A stretch of DNA of 25,114 nt, from positions 1-25,114 of the forward strand of contig DFDY01000186.1 of the NCBI GenBank assembly GCA_002368955.1, given 5' to 3'. Every line of letters begins with the position of its first letter. The stretch's first letter is position 1. The position numbers and the translations under genes are program-made. Below, piece after piece: positions 15,795 through 23,213 of this stretch. This DNA comes from Bacteroidales bacterium UBA3816 (GTDB lineage: Bacteria > Bacteroidota > Bacteroidia > Bacteroidales > P3). Under the pieces are notes generated by a model. That model saw nothing but the letters and a program-made list of their open reading frames with translations. It was not told the origin of the DNA and made no database searches.

Positions 15795-17156
15795 ATGAAA
15801 CAGTCGTTCACTAATATTATTGTTTTGTCCGCATTGCTACTTGTGACGATGGCTTCCTGTCGCAAGGAGTCGACTGTGGAAAAGTTCGTCAATCCCAACA
15901 GTCGCACCTGCTTCAGCTATTCCACCCAGTTTGAGGCAGTTTGGCAAGGTATGGATCAAGGTTATGTCTTCTGGGGAAGCGATACGGTTGACTGGGATGC
16001 CCGCTATAAGGAATTCAAGCCTGTCTTTGAGAGGTTTGACACGATGGCATACGTCTCCCAGGCAGAGTATCAAGAGGCCTACAATGGTCTCTTTGAGGGT
16101 ATCTTGGACCACCACCTGCTGGGGCTTTTCTTCGCACCAGACAACAATGGCAAGTTTGCCATGGTAAGTCCGGGTGTCAATGATTACTACCACACTACTA
16201 GTACCGCAGCAGAGCGAGCAAAAGAGCTGGAAGTGCTGAGGAACCGGTCTGACCTGATTAAGTATGTCGGTTTCGACGAAACGGTAGACCCCAAATATAA
16301 CATCCCAGTGCCCGGTACCTATTTTGCCTTGCTCAAGGGAAGAAAGGAGGGTGAGATGATTGCCTATTTCCGTTTCACAGGATTCAGTTTGGCCGAAATG
16401 GTGCAGAATAGGGATTATCTCTATTATAAGATTTCCGCCTTAGCACCCATCAAGGCTTTCTATGGCACAACGGATGGCATAGGCCTGACCGAAAGAGGGT
16501 ATGCCAACAACGACTCGGTGACGGGCATTATCATTGACCTTCGTGGAAACGGAGGCGGCAGCACAGCCGACTTGGTGCCCTTCATCGGCAGCCTTTCGCA
16601 GAGCAATAATGTGGTGGGCTATACCCGCATAAAAGATGGCTTCGGCCGTCTTGATTATGCTCCTTGGGTGGAGTACAATGTCGGTTGCCCCCAGGCCCAT
16701 CTGCTCAAGGCCAAACCCGTGGTGGCATTGGTCGATATTAACTCTGTCAGCTGTGCCGAACTTGCTACAATGCTTATCAAGAATCTGCCCTATGGCAAAG
16801 TTATTGGAGAGCGCACCTATGGAGCCATCGGTGCTTTGCTTACCAACTCGACCTACAGCCACGATATGTTCTACAGTGGGTGTATGGGAGAATATGCTCT
16901 CTTTAATGATTATCAGCAGTATGTTTATCTTGGTTTTGATGAGTTGATTCGTATCTATCGTTCAGAATATAAAAATACCTATCCGTTTTACATCTACACC
17001 AGCACTTTCAATATGGTGGACAAAGACTATAATCAGGTGGAAGGAGTGGGCGTACAGCCTGATATCGAATACCCATATCTTGGCAACAGGCTGTTTAACG
17101 ACAAGCGCGACTTTCAACTTGAACGAGCCATTTCGTACATCAAGCTGGGTCGATGA
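15795..17156 (+). CDS. S41-family serine peptidase, lipoprotein, copy 2
   Basis: 453 residues, paralogue of the product at 13695-14960. Lipoprotein signal with Cys22 (TMASCRKES). Key positions match copy 1: FEAVWQGMDQGYVFW...VDWDARYKEFKP, ILDHHL at 103-108 (same numbering as copy 1; His107 likely base), MIAYFRFTGF, IIIDLRGNGGGS (closer to the usual DLRGNGGG than copy 1's DLRNNIGG), Ser319 in SVSCAEL, and GERTYGA, again without the CtpA lysine. It is 32 residues longer than copy 1, partly from extra sequence before the strand near 195 and in the region after the active site (YQQYVYLGFDELIRIYRSEY). The two copies have diverged well beyond a recent duplication. A terminator follows. Substrate unknown. 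Confidence 0.87.
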   Translation: MKQSFTNIIVLSALLLVTMASCRKESTVEKFVNPNSRTCFSYSTQFEAVWQGMDQGYVFWGSDTVDWDARYKEFKPVFERFDTMAYVSQAEYQEAYNGLFEGILDHHLLGLFFAPDNNGKFAMVSPGVNDYYHTTSTAAERAKELEVLRNRSDLIKYVGFDETVDPKYNIPVPGTYFALLKGRKEGEMIAYFRFTGFSLAEMVQNRDYLYYKISALAPIKAFYGTTDGIGLTERGYANNDSVTGIIIDLRGNGGGSTADLVPFIGSLSQSNNVVGYTRIKDGFGRLDYAPWVEYNVGCPQAHLLKAKPVVALVDINSVSCAELATMLIKNLPYGKVIGERTYGAIGALLTNSTYSHDMFYSGCMGEYALFNDYQQYVYLGFDELIRIYRSEYKNTYPFYIYTSTFNMVDKDYNQVEGVGVQPDIEYPYLGNRLFNDKRDFQLERAISYIKLGR

Positions 17157-17171
17157 AGAGCCTGATAAGAA

Positions 17172-17208
17172 AAAGAGCGGCAGCCGATTGTTCTGGTTGC
17201 CGCTCTTT
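17172..17208 (+). terminator. Intrinsic terminator of the barrel/S41 unit
   Basis: A 14-bp stem (17172-17185 with 17195-17208, one G-T pair) and a 9-base loop, then CTTTTATA. It begins 16 bases after the stop of the second S41 gene. Confidence 0.88.
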
Positions 17209-17284
17209 CTTTTATAGGATGTTAGTTGTTGTTATTCGCTCTAGTACAAAGTATGACTGATTCTTGCTCGTATTTTTCAATGTG

Positions 17285-17390
17285 GCGTGTCTTCGACACG
17301 CTGAGTAGTAGGGGTTTCGCTATCCCCACACTGCGCTCCCGTTGGTCGCTTAGTATGGGGTTATTGAGATTCAGCCTCTTCGAGGCTGCT
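17285..17390. repeat. Hairpin-rich non-coding element, possible interspersed repeat
   Basis: CGTGTC-TTC-GACACG (17286-17300) and CAGCCTC-TTC-GAGGCTG (17372-17388) are perfect stems sharing a TTC loop. Between them lies GGGG/CCCC-rich sequence with CCCCA (17324-17328) opposite TGGGG (17356-17360). No protein frame is convincing. Elements of this look occur repeatedly between genes in some Bacteroidales; copy number cannot be checked here. Confidence 0.45.
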
Positions 17391-17423
17391 AAAAAATCAG
17401 TCTTTTATCAAACTAGAGCCTTG

Positions 17424-18323
17424 TTATTTTCCCTGACGGAATCTTGCTGAAAGAATCCTTATGGCTTCAACATTGCGAGGACCTTGGATGTCCAGTTTGC
17501 CGGATTCAATAGTGATGATTCTTCCATTCTTAACAGCTGACAGGCGGCGGTAGGGTTCCGTGTGGCAGAAGGTGGCCGAGTCTTCGGCTCTGATGATGAT
17601 GAATTGTGGGTCTTTTTGCATGAGAGTCTCCAGACTGTAGCTCCAGCCGTCTACATCGGCTGCGATGTTCTCACCGCCGGCCATGCTTATGATGTCATTA
17701 ATAAAAGTGTTGCCACCGGCAGTGAAGTTCCCACCTGCTCCGAAACCGACCACATAATAGGCAGTTGTGCGGGATTCTATCTTACCTAAGGAGTCCACTA
17801 CGTTTTTCACCTCCTTGCGCAAAACTCTGTTGAGACTGTCGGCAGCCTCTCTCCGATTGACCAGTTGGCCTATTTTTTCAATGTTCTCATAGAGGCCGTC
17901 GAAACGCTGCTTTTCGATGACGCTGACCATCGGAACTCCCATTTTCTCCATTTGTTGCACACTTTTCTGCTGCACCATCGAACTGCTCAGCACCAAGTCG
18001 GGGCTAAGTGAGAGGATTTGCTCGATGTTCATATTGGAAATGCCTCCAATGCTGGGGATTTTCTCCACCTCGGGCGGATAGGTACAGAAGTCGGTCCGTC
18101 CCACCAAGAGGTCTTGTGCCCCGAGGGCAAAAATAATCTCAGTGACGGAATGCGACACACTAACGATGCGGGTAGGGGAGGAGGGCACCTCCACCTCGCG
18201 GCCATAGTCATCAGTGAAGATGTAGGTTTGGGGCTCATTGGAGGCAGAGCCTTGCTGTTTGCAGCCCGAGAAACTAATTGCGGCCAAAAATAAGCCGACT
18301 ATGACAAATAATAACTTTTTCAT
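17424..18323 (-). CDS. ABC-type periplasmic binding lipoprotein (BtuF/FecB-like), orphan
   Basis: Binding protein of the class III family that delivers cobalamin, haem or iron-siderophores to an ABC importer. From the ATG at 18321-18323 it has 299 residues: lipoprotein signal with lipobox FSGC (Cys21), then TYIFTDDYGREVEVP, RIVSVSHSVTEIIFALG, LVGRTDFCTYPPEVEKIPSIGG, and ISNMNIEQILSLSPDLVLSS, all typical of the first lobe. GKLDIQGPRNVEAIRIL forms the end of the second lobe. An in-frame start at 18362 is rejected because it runs through the gap terminator and adds a segment ahead of a complete signal peptide. No permease or ATPase gene is adjacent, so its transporter must be elsewhere. The ligand cannot be told from sequence. 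Confidence 0.85.
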   Translation of the reverse strand: MKKLLFVIVGLFLAAISFSGCKQQGSASNEPQTYIFTDDYGREVEVPSSPTRIVSVSHSVTEIIFALGAQDLLVGRTDFCTYPPEVEKIPSIGGISNMNIEQILSLSPDLVLSSSMVQQKSVQQMEKMGVPMVSVIEKQRFDGLYENIEKIGQLVNRREAADSLNRVLRKEVKNVVDSLGKIESRTTAYYVVGFGAGGNFTAGGNTFINDIISMAGGENIAADVDGWSYSLETLMQKDPQFIIIRAEDSATFCHTEPYRRLSAVKNGRIITIESGKLDIQGPRNVEAIRILSARFRQGK

Positions 18324-18331
18324 GAGCAAAT

Positions 18332-18367
18332 AAAAAAGGGGGAATGTACCTTTGTGGAACACTCCCC
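18332..18367 (-). terminator. Intrinsic terminator of gap
   Basis: Minus-strand stem GGGGAGTGT/ACATTCCCC (18359-18367 with 18339-18347, one G-T pair) and an 11-base loop, then CTTTTTTA. It starts 27 bases after the gap stop and lies just before the next gene on the same strand. Confidence 0.85.
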
Positions 18368-18394
18368 TGATTTGTTAGCCTATGCTTTAAATGA

Positions 18395-19405
18395 TTACAG
18401 CAGAGTGGCCAGTTTGGCAGCAAGGTCGCTCACGCGGGTGCTGTAGCCTTTCTCGTTGTCATACCAGCTGATGACCTTCACCATGTTGCCATCCATCACC
18501 TGAGTGAGCAGGCTGTCAAAGATGGAGCTGTGGGTGTTGTCAACGATATCGATGCTGACGATGGGGTCGGAGGTGTATTGCAGAATGCCTTTCATGGGGC
18601 CTTCGGCAGCTTCCTTGATGGCAGCGTTGATCTCTTCCTTGGTCACATTGCACTTCATTTCAGCGGTGAGGTCGACAACGGAGCCGTCGGGAGTGGGCAC
18701 GCGCATGGCAAAACCGTCCAGCTTACCCTGCAGTTCGGGAATGACCAGGCCTACAGCCTTGGCAGCACCACTGGAAGTGGGGATGATTGACACGGCGGCA
18801 GCACGGGCACGGCGCAGGTCGCTGTGGGGCTGGTCGAGAATCTTCTGGTCGTTGGTATAGCTGTGGATGGTGTTCATCAAACCGCGTTTGATGCCGAATT
18901 TGTCGTTGAGCACCTTGGCCATAGGAGCCAAGCAGTTGGTGGTGCAGCTGGCGTTGCTCACCAGTTGCATCTCCTTGGTGAGGATGTTGTCGTTAACGCC
19001 CATCACGATGGTGGCATCCACGTCGTCGGCCTTGCTGGCGGGCACGGTGAGGATAACTTTCTTGGCACCGGCGTTGATGTGTTTCATCATCTGTTCTCTC
19101 TTCTTGAACAGACCGGTGGACTCGATAACGATGTCAATGCCCAGGTCTTTCCAGGGGAGGTTCTGGGGGTCGCGCTCAGCATAGATTTTCACCTTCTTGC
19201 CGTTGACAACGATGCAGTCGCCTTCAGCGTGTACTTCGCCAGGGAAGTTGTCGTGGACGGAGTCGTATTTGAAAAGATATGCGAGGGTTTCTGCGCTGGT
19301 GAGGTCGTTTACGGCGACAACTTCAAGCTCAGGATGGTTTTCCATGATAGCACGGAAGGACATACGTCCAATACGGCCAAAGCCGTTGATAGCTACTTTT
19401 ATCAT
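18395..19405 (-). CDS. gap: Glyceraldehyde-3-phosphate dehydrogenase, type I
   Basis: Glycolytic enzyme converting glyceraldehyde 3-phosphate, NAD and phosphate to 1,3-bisphosphoglycerate in the cytosol. 336 residues, the standard length. The N-terminus IKVAINGFGRIGRM is the NAD-binding motif, with Asp of VNDLTS following. The catalytic Cys154 lies in SNASCTTNCLAP and His181 in TIHSYTNDQ. RVPTPDGSVVDLT and WYDNEKGYSTRV complete the catalytic domain. Asp34 at the end of the second beta strand favours NAD over NADP. It has an exact consensus promoter and a strong terminator, so it is a single-gene unit. Nothing unusual in the protein. Confidence 0.98.
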   Translation of the reverse strand: MIKVAINGFGRIGRMSFRAIMENHPELEVVAVNDLTSAETLAYLFKYDSVHDNFPGEVHAEGDCIVVNGKKVKIYAERDPQNLPWKDLGIDIVIESTGLFKKREQMMKHINAGAKKVILTVPASKADDVDATIVMGVNDNILTKEMQLVSNASCTTNCLAPMAKVLNDKFGIKRGLMNTIHSYTNDQKILDQPHSDLRRARAAAVSIIPTSSGAAKAVGLVIPELQGKLDGFAMRVPTPDGSVVDLTAEMKCNVTKEEINAAIKEAAEGPMKGILQYTSDPIVSIDIVDNTHSSIFDSLLTQVMDGNMVKVISWYDNEKGYSTRVSDLAAKLATLL

Positions 19406-19458
19406 ATTATTTTGATTTTGAAATGTTTATGTAGTTGATGTTTAAATGTAACAATTTA

Positions 19459-19490
19459 CAAATATACATTTTTTTTCTTATTTCAACAAA
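19459..19490 (-). promoter_or_regulatory. Consensus Bacteroidota promoter of gap
   Basis: Minus strand: TTTG (19487-19490), 20-base spacer, TATATTTG (19459-19466), 53 bases before the ATG. A full match to the consensus. Confidence 0.75.
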
Positions 19491-19496
19491 AAAATG

Positions 19497-19504
19497 TATT
19501 TTTG
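19497..19504 (+). promoter_or_regulatory. -7 element for the transglycosylase/xerD unit
   Basis: TATTTTTG matches TAnnTTTG. A possible -33 is TTTC (19474-19477, spacer 19, one mismatch), which would overlap the gap promoter completely. A small palindrome TGCATT-N6-AATGCA (19503-19520) covers the expected RNA start. Confidence 0.5.
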
Positions 19505-19559
19505 CATTAAAAAAAATGCATTCCGCCATTTGGCATCGACGTAATAAGTGACAGAAACA

Positions 19560-20492
19560 ATGATGAGTAAACCCGACAAGATCATACGGAAAAGAAAACA
19601 ACTTGTTTTCACCCGCAAGTGTTTTGTTTTGCTATTTTGCGTGGCTTTCTTGTTTTGTTGTCTGTGGGGGATTGCCCATCTGAATGGTTTTTGGTTGGTG
19701 TTGGTGTGGATTGTTTTGGGTTTGTGGTCGTGGTCCCTGATGCAGGTGGTTTTTTGCAAGTTTTTCAACCCTGTCGTTACTCCGCTGATGCTCCATCGCT
19801 GTTTTCAGTGGCTGAGAAATCCCCAGCGGCGGGTCCGTTTCAGCAGATTTTTGGTACCCATAGAGGAAATTTCGCCCAACCTGATAGGCATGGCCGATAT
19901 AGTCGAAAATTGGGGGCTTTTTTACTATTGCCGGGGCTTCATGTTCGACAGTCTCTATTATGCGTATAATCATAACAAGAAATCCTCCACCTTGCGTGGC
20001 GGCAGCACCATTTCTCAGCAAACGGCCAAAAATTGCTTCCTCCCGCATAGTCGCACGTTGCTGCGTAAAGTAGTGGAGGCCTATTATGTGTTGCTGATAG
20101 AATTGCTGTGGGGTAAGAAACGCATCATGGAGTGTTACCTTAACATCATAGAGTTTGGCGACGGCATCTATGGCTGCGAGGCCGCCAGCCGGCACTACTT
20201 CGGCCATTCTGCCAATCGTCTTACCGACATGGAGGCCTCCTTGCTGATAGCCACGCTGCCCTGGCCTCGGACGGCCAATCCCCATAAGCGAAACCCACGT
20301 TATGACCATCTGGCATCGGTGATTAAACAAAAATATCAGGACTATACCCCCATCGCCTGGAATGCCCGGTGGGAGGACCTAGATATACAAAAGGTGGAGA
20401 AGTGTAACAGGGGTCTGCTGTTTTTTGTTAAATGGGTTATGCTTAATAGAATTAAAGAATTAACGAGAAAGACTAATGTCGAAAAAACGTAA
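19560..20492 (+). CDS. mtgA: Monofunctional peptidoglycan transglycosylase homologue with altered motif 1
   Basis: GT51-family membrane protein, 310 residues from the ATG at 19560 (a GTG at 19548 and an ATG at 19563 are alternatives). The N-terminus is basic, followed by two hydrophobic segments (about 20-38 and 44-66), then FFNPVVTPLM, a family hallmark. Motif 2 is intact (RGGSTISQQTAKNCF), as is the later block KKRIMECYLNIIEFGDGIYG and AASRHYFG. Motif 1, normally ED-x5-HxG, reads ENWGLFYYCRG: Glu116 may be kept, but Asp is Asn, the His is lost and one residue is inserted relative to the next gene. So it may be inactive, or act as a partner of its neighbour. It overlaps the next gene by 17 bases, suggesting coupled translation. 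The fold is certain; glycan-strand polymerisation is doubtful. Confidence 0.85.
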   Translation: MMSKPDKIIRKRKQLVFTRKCFVLLFCVAFLFCCLWGIAHLNGFWLVLVWIVLGLWSWSLMQVVFCKFFNPVVTPLMLHRCFQWLRNPQRRVRFSRFLVPIEEISPNLIGMADIVENWGLFYYCRGFMFDSLYYAYNHNKKSSTLRGGSTISQQTAKNCFLPHSRTLLRKVVEAYYVLLIELLWGKKRIMECYLNIIEFGDGIYGCEAASRHYFGHSANRLTDMEASLLIATLPWPRTANPHKRNPRYDHLASVIKQKYQDYTPIAWNARWEDLDIQKVEKCNRGLLFFVKWVMLNRIKELTRKTNVEKT

Positions 20493-21342
20493 AAAAGTAA
20501 ACAAAAAGACTAGACTTTTCAAACGCTGGAAGCAGCTTTCTTTCGGCGGCAAGATTTGGCGCTTTGTCTGGGTAACAGTGCTGGCCTTGTTTGGCTTTTC
20601 AATCTTCCAAGTACTCTTTTGTGCTGTCTTCAATCCGCCCATCACCCCCCTCATGGTCACCCGTTTCTTCGAGCAGGTCAAAGACCCCGACCGGGCGGTG
20701 CGCTTCGAACGCGACTACGTCCGGCTGGACAAAATATCGCAGAATCTGGTCAATGCGGTGGTGGTTTCCGAAGACGGTCTCTACCTGTATCATCATGGCT
20801 TTGATGTCAAACAGTTGAAGATGTCATACATCGAGGGCAAGAAAGGCCGTCGCCACCGCGGAGGTAGCACCATCAGCATGCAGACGGCCAAAAACTGTTT
20901 CCTCCCGCATAAGCACAGCCTGGCCCGCAAGGCCGTGGAGGCCTACTATACTACCCTCATCGAAAAAATCTGGAGCAAGAAACGCATCATGGAATGTTAT
21001 CTCAATGTCATTGAGTTTGGCGACGGCATCTATGGCTGCGAGGCTGCGGCCCAGCATTATTTCCACCACTCTGCCGAGCACCTCACTCGCCGCGAGGCCG
21101 CCTTGCTGGCCGTCTGCCTGCCATCGCCGCTCAAGATGAATCCCGGCCGCCCAGGCCCCTATCTCAGCCGTCAGGCTTCGGTCGTGCAGGGGCGTATGTC
21201 CAAGTATGGCCGCATCAACCTGGATGCCAAGCGCGAAGACCTGAACCCCAGATACCTGAAAGAGATGGACGAAACCCTTTGGGACTTTGTTTGGTGGGTG
21301 GTGACCGATGGCGAGACGCTGACACCGAAAAAGAAAAAGTAA
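20476..21342 (+). CDS. mtgA: Monofunctional biosynthetic peptidoglycan transglycosylase
   Basis: Polymerises lipid II into glycan strands at the outer face of the inner membrane. 288 residues: a very basic N-terminus (SKKRKKVNKKTRLFKRWK), one membrane segment (about 36-56), FNPPITPLM, and the GT51 domain. Motif 1 is complete: SEDGLYLYHHGFD with catalytic Glu99-Asp100. Motif 2 is RGGSTISMQTAKNCF, and motif 3 includes ARKAVEAYYTTLIEKIW and KKRIMECYLNVIEFGDG. No transpeptidase domain is present. It is clearly a paralogue of the upstream gene (long identical stretch around KKRIMECYLN and FGDGIYGCEAA). It overlaps that gene by 17 bases, and xerD starts 5 bases after its stop, so the three are probably one transcript. 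Confidence 0.93.
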   Translation: MSKKRKKVNKKTRLFKRWKQLSFGGKIWRFVWVTVLALFGFSIFQVLFCAVFNPPITPLMVTRFFEQVKDPDRAVRFERDYVRLDKISQNLVNAVVVSEDGLYLYHHGFDVKQLKMSYIEGKKGRRHRGGSTISMQTAKNCFLPHKHSLARKAVEAYYTTLIEKIWSKKRIMECYLNVIEFGDGIYGCEAAAQHYFHHSAEHLTRREAALLAVCLPSPLKMNPGRPGPYLSRQASVVQGRMSKYGRINLDAKREDLNPRYLKEMDETLWDFVWWVVTDGETLTPKKKK

Positions 21343-21347
21343 CTGCC

Positions 21348-22250
21348 GTGGACTGGGACCGACATATACGTGATTTCGAAGCCTATTTGCGTCTAGAGCG
21401 CAATCTGGCCGACAACTCGGTGCAGGCCTATCTTCGCGATGTGTCGCATCTGCGCCGCTATGTCGAGCCGCTGGGCGTGGAGCCACAGGATGTCACGGTG
21501 GAGCATCTGCGCGGACTGCTCAAGCAACTGGGAGAGGTAGACATTGCCGCCACCACCCAGTGCCGTATCATTTCGGGGCTGCGCACTTTCTATAAAATGT
21601 TGGTGATAGAGGATGTGCTCAAGAGCAGTCCGGCCGAACTCATCGAGATGCCCATGCGCCCCAAGCACCTGCCCGATGTCCTCAGCGATGAGGATATCGA
21701 AAAGCTGCAGGCAACCTTCGACCGCAGCAAACCCGGCCCTGCCCGCAACTATGTGATTGTCGAGGTACTTTACGGCTGCGGCCTACGGGTCTCCGAACTC
21801 TGCAATCTCAAACTCTCCAACATCTATCCCGAAGAGGAGATGCTGCAGGTCTTTGGCAAAGGCAACAAGGAACGCTGGGTGCCTATCAACCCCCGCGCCC
21901 TCAGCCTCTTGGAGAACTATCTGCTCACCATCCGCAGCCAGCTGACGCCCCAGCCAGGCGAGGAGAAGTATGTCTTCCTCAATCTCCGGGGCCACCATCT
22001 CACCCGTGTGGCCGTTTTCCAGTTTATCAAGGAGGCCGTGGAAATGGCCGGCCTCCACAAGAATGTCTCCCCTCACAGCCTTCGGCATAGTTTTGCCACC
22101 GAGCTGGTGCAGAACGGTGCCGACCTCCGTGCCGTGCAGGAGATGTTGGGTCACGAAAGCCTCTCCACCACCGAGATATACACCCACCTCTCCCGCCAGT
22201 ATCTGCGCGACACCATCAGTACCTATCATCCTCATTACAAGAAAAAATAA
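21348..22250 (+). CDS. xerD: Site-specific tyrosine recombinase XerD
   Basis: Resolves chromosome dimers at dif together with XerC, under FtsK control. A GTG start at 21348 gives 300 residues, the normal XerD length, 5 bases after the preceding stop; an upstream ATG at 21279 would add 23 residues that overlap the transglycosylase gene in another frame and look like a shadow. The N-terminal SAM-like domain (FEAYLRLERNLADNSVQAYL) is followed by the catalytic domain: Arg147 in GCGLRVSEL, the Lys in GKGNKERWVP, His243 and Arg246 in HSLRHSFAT, His269 in LGHESLSTTEIY, and nucleophile Tyr278. All six residues are present. XerD rather than XerC is favoured by overall resemblance. Its place in a cell-wall cluster fits a household recombinase, not an integrase. 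Confidence 0.92.
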   Translation: MDWDRHIRDFEAYLRLERNLADNSVQAYLRDVSHLRRYVEPLGVEPQDVTVEHLRGLLKQLGEVDIAATTQCRIISGLRTFYKMLVIEDVLKSSPAELIEMPMRPKHLPDVLSDEDIEKLQATFDRSKPGPARNYVIVEVLYGCGLRVSELCNLKLSNIYPEEEMLQVFGKGNKERWVPINPRALSLLENYLLTIRSQLTPQPGEEKYVFLNLRGHHLTRVAVFQFIKEAVEMAGLHKNVSPHSLRHSFATELVQNGADLRAVQEMLGHESLSTTEIYTHLSRQYLRDTISTYHPHYKKK

Positions 22251-22289
22251 AAGCATATCGACCTTATCACTTAACAAAAACAAACAGCT

Positions 22290-23198
22290 ATGTCCCTCAT
22301 CTCCTTTCTGATAGGACCCGCGGTAGGTGCAGTCATTGGTGGCATCACCAACCGGCTGGCCATCACCATGCTCTTTCGGCCCTATGAGGCGCATTATATC
22401 GGACGGGTCAAAATCCCCCTCACCCCGGGCATCATCCCCAAAGAGAAAGGCAACATTGCCAAAGCCATCGGTGCCACCGTTAGCGAGCAGCTGCTCAATA
22501 GGGAGAGTCTTGCCAATCAGCTACTCTCCGACGACATGAACCAAAAGGTTTCATCTGCCATCGACGGCCTTATCAGCCGCATCCAGCACCACGAGGAGAC
22601 CTTGCAGCAGCTCTTGCTTGCCCATCTGCAACCGGAGGAGTATGCCCGAGTGGTCTCGCAAGTTGAGGACGACGTGGTGAGTGCCATTTCTGCCAAACTG
22701 ACCGACCCCACTCTGGGGCAGAAGGTCTCTTCGTTGGTAGTGGAACAGGTGATGAATAAGATGCGCGAAAACCTACTCGGCCGCCTCGGGGCCGGCGTGC
22801 TCGAACTCATGCGCGGCTCTGTGGAAACCATGCTGGCATCGAACATCAACCAGATGCTGCAAAACAATGCCGGCCAGCTGATGGGCGACCTCGTTTCCAC
22901 CGAGGCCGACAGGCTGCTCTCCGCACCCGTCAAGGAGCTGTGCCAAGGCAAAGAAGAACTGTTCGCCCAACTGAAGAATACCGTTCTCAAAGCCTATCGC
23001 ACCCTGGTGGAGACCAATCTTCCCAAAGCATTGGAGGCTATGAATATACAGAAGATTGTCGAGGATAAGATCAACTCTATGGATATGCGCCAAACCGAAA
23101 CCCTTCTGTTGCAGCTGATGGACAAGGAGCTGAAGGCCTTGGTTTGGTTCGGCGTGCTACTGGGTTTCGTTATGGGTTTTGTCACCAATATTATTTAG
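22290..23198 (+). CDS. DUF445 family membrane protein
   Basis: 302 residues. The N-terminus is the DUF445 hallmark: a hydrophobic segment (about 5-22) running into GGITNRLAITMLFRPYEAHYIG, then KIPLTPGIIPKEKGNIAKAIG with no gap. The middle (about 60-280) is a long, mostly helical, charged region with coiled-coil character. A second membrane segment closes the chain (FGVLLGFVMGFVTNII, about 287-302), with the GFVTNII end echoing the N-terminal GGITN. Both ends in the membrane with a large soluble helical loop is the usual family plan. It is shorter than the roughly 380-410 residues of the better known members. The family has no established biochemical role. It lies 39 bases after xerD and 15 before the amidase ATG. 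Confidence 0.85.
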   Translation: MSLISFLIGPAVGAVIGGITNRLAITMLFRPYEAHYIGRVKIPLTPGIIPKEKGNIAKAIGATVSEQLLNRESLANQLLSDDMNQKVSSAIDGLISRIQHHEETLQQLLLAHLQPEEYARVVSQVEDDVVSAISAKLTDPTLGQKVSSLVVEQVMNKMRENLLGRLGAGVLELMRGSVETMLASNINQMLQNNAGQLMGDLVSTEADRLLSAPVKELCQGKEELFAQLKNTVLKAYRTLVETNLPKALEAMNIQKIVEDKINSMDMRQTETLLLQLMDKELKALVWFGVLLGFVMGFVTNII

Positions 23199-23213
23199 CC
23201 TTATTGTTTGAGC

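Noticed and set aside
18324..18362. N-terminal extension of the binding lipoprotein from an ATG at 18362
   Set aside because: It runs across the gap terminator and precedes a complete lipoprotein signal.
21279..21347. ATG start for XerD overlapping the transglycosylase gene
   Set aside because: The added residues are a frame-shifted reading of the upstream gene; the GTG at 21348 gives the family's normal length.
21348..22250. Tyrosine recombinase as the integrase of a mobile element
   Set aside because: Length and motifs fit XerD, and there are no attachment repeats or cargo genes.
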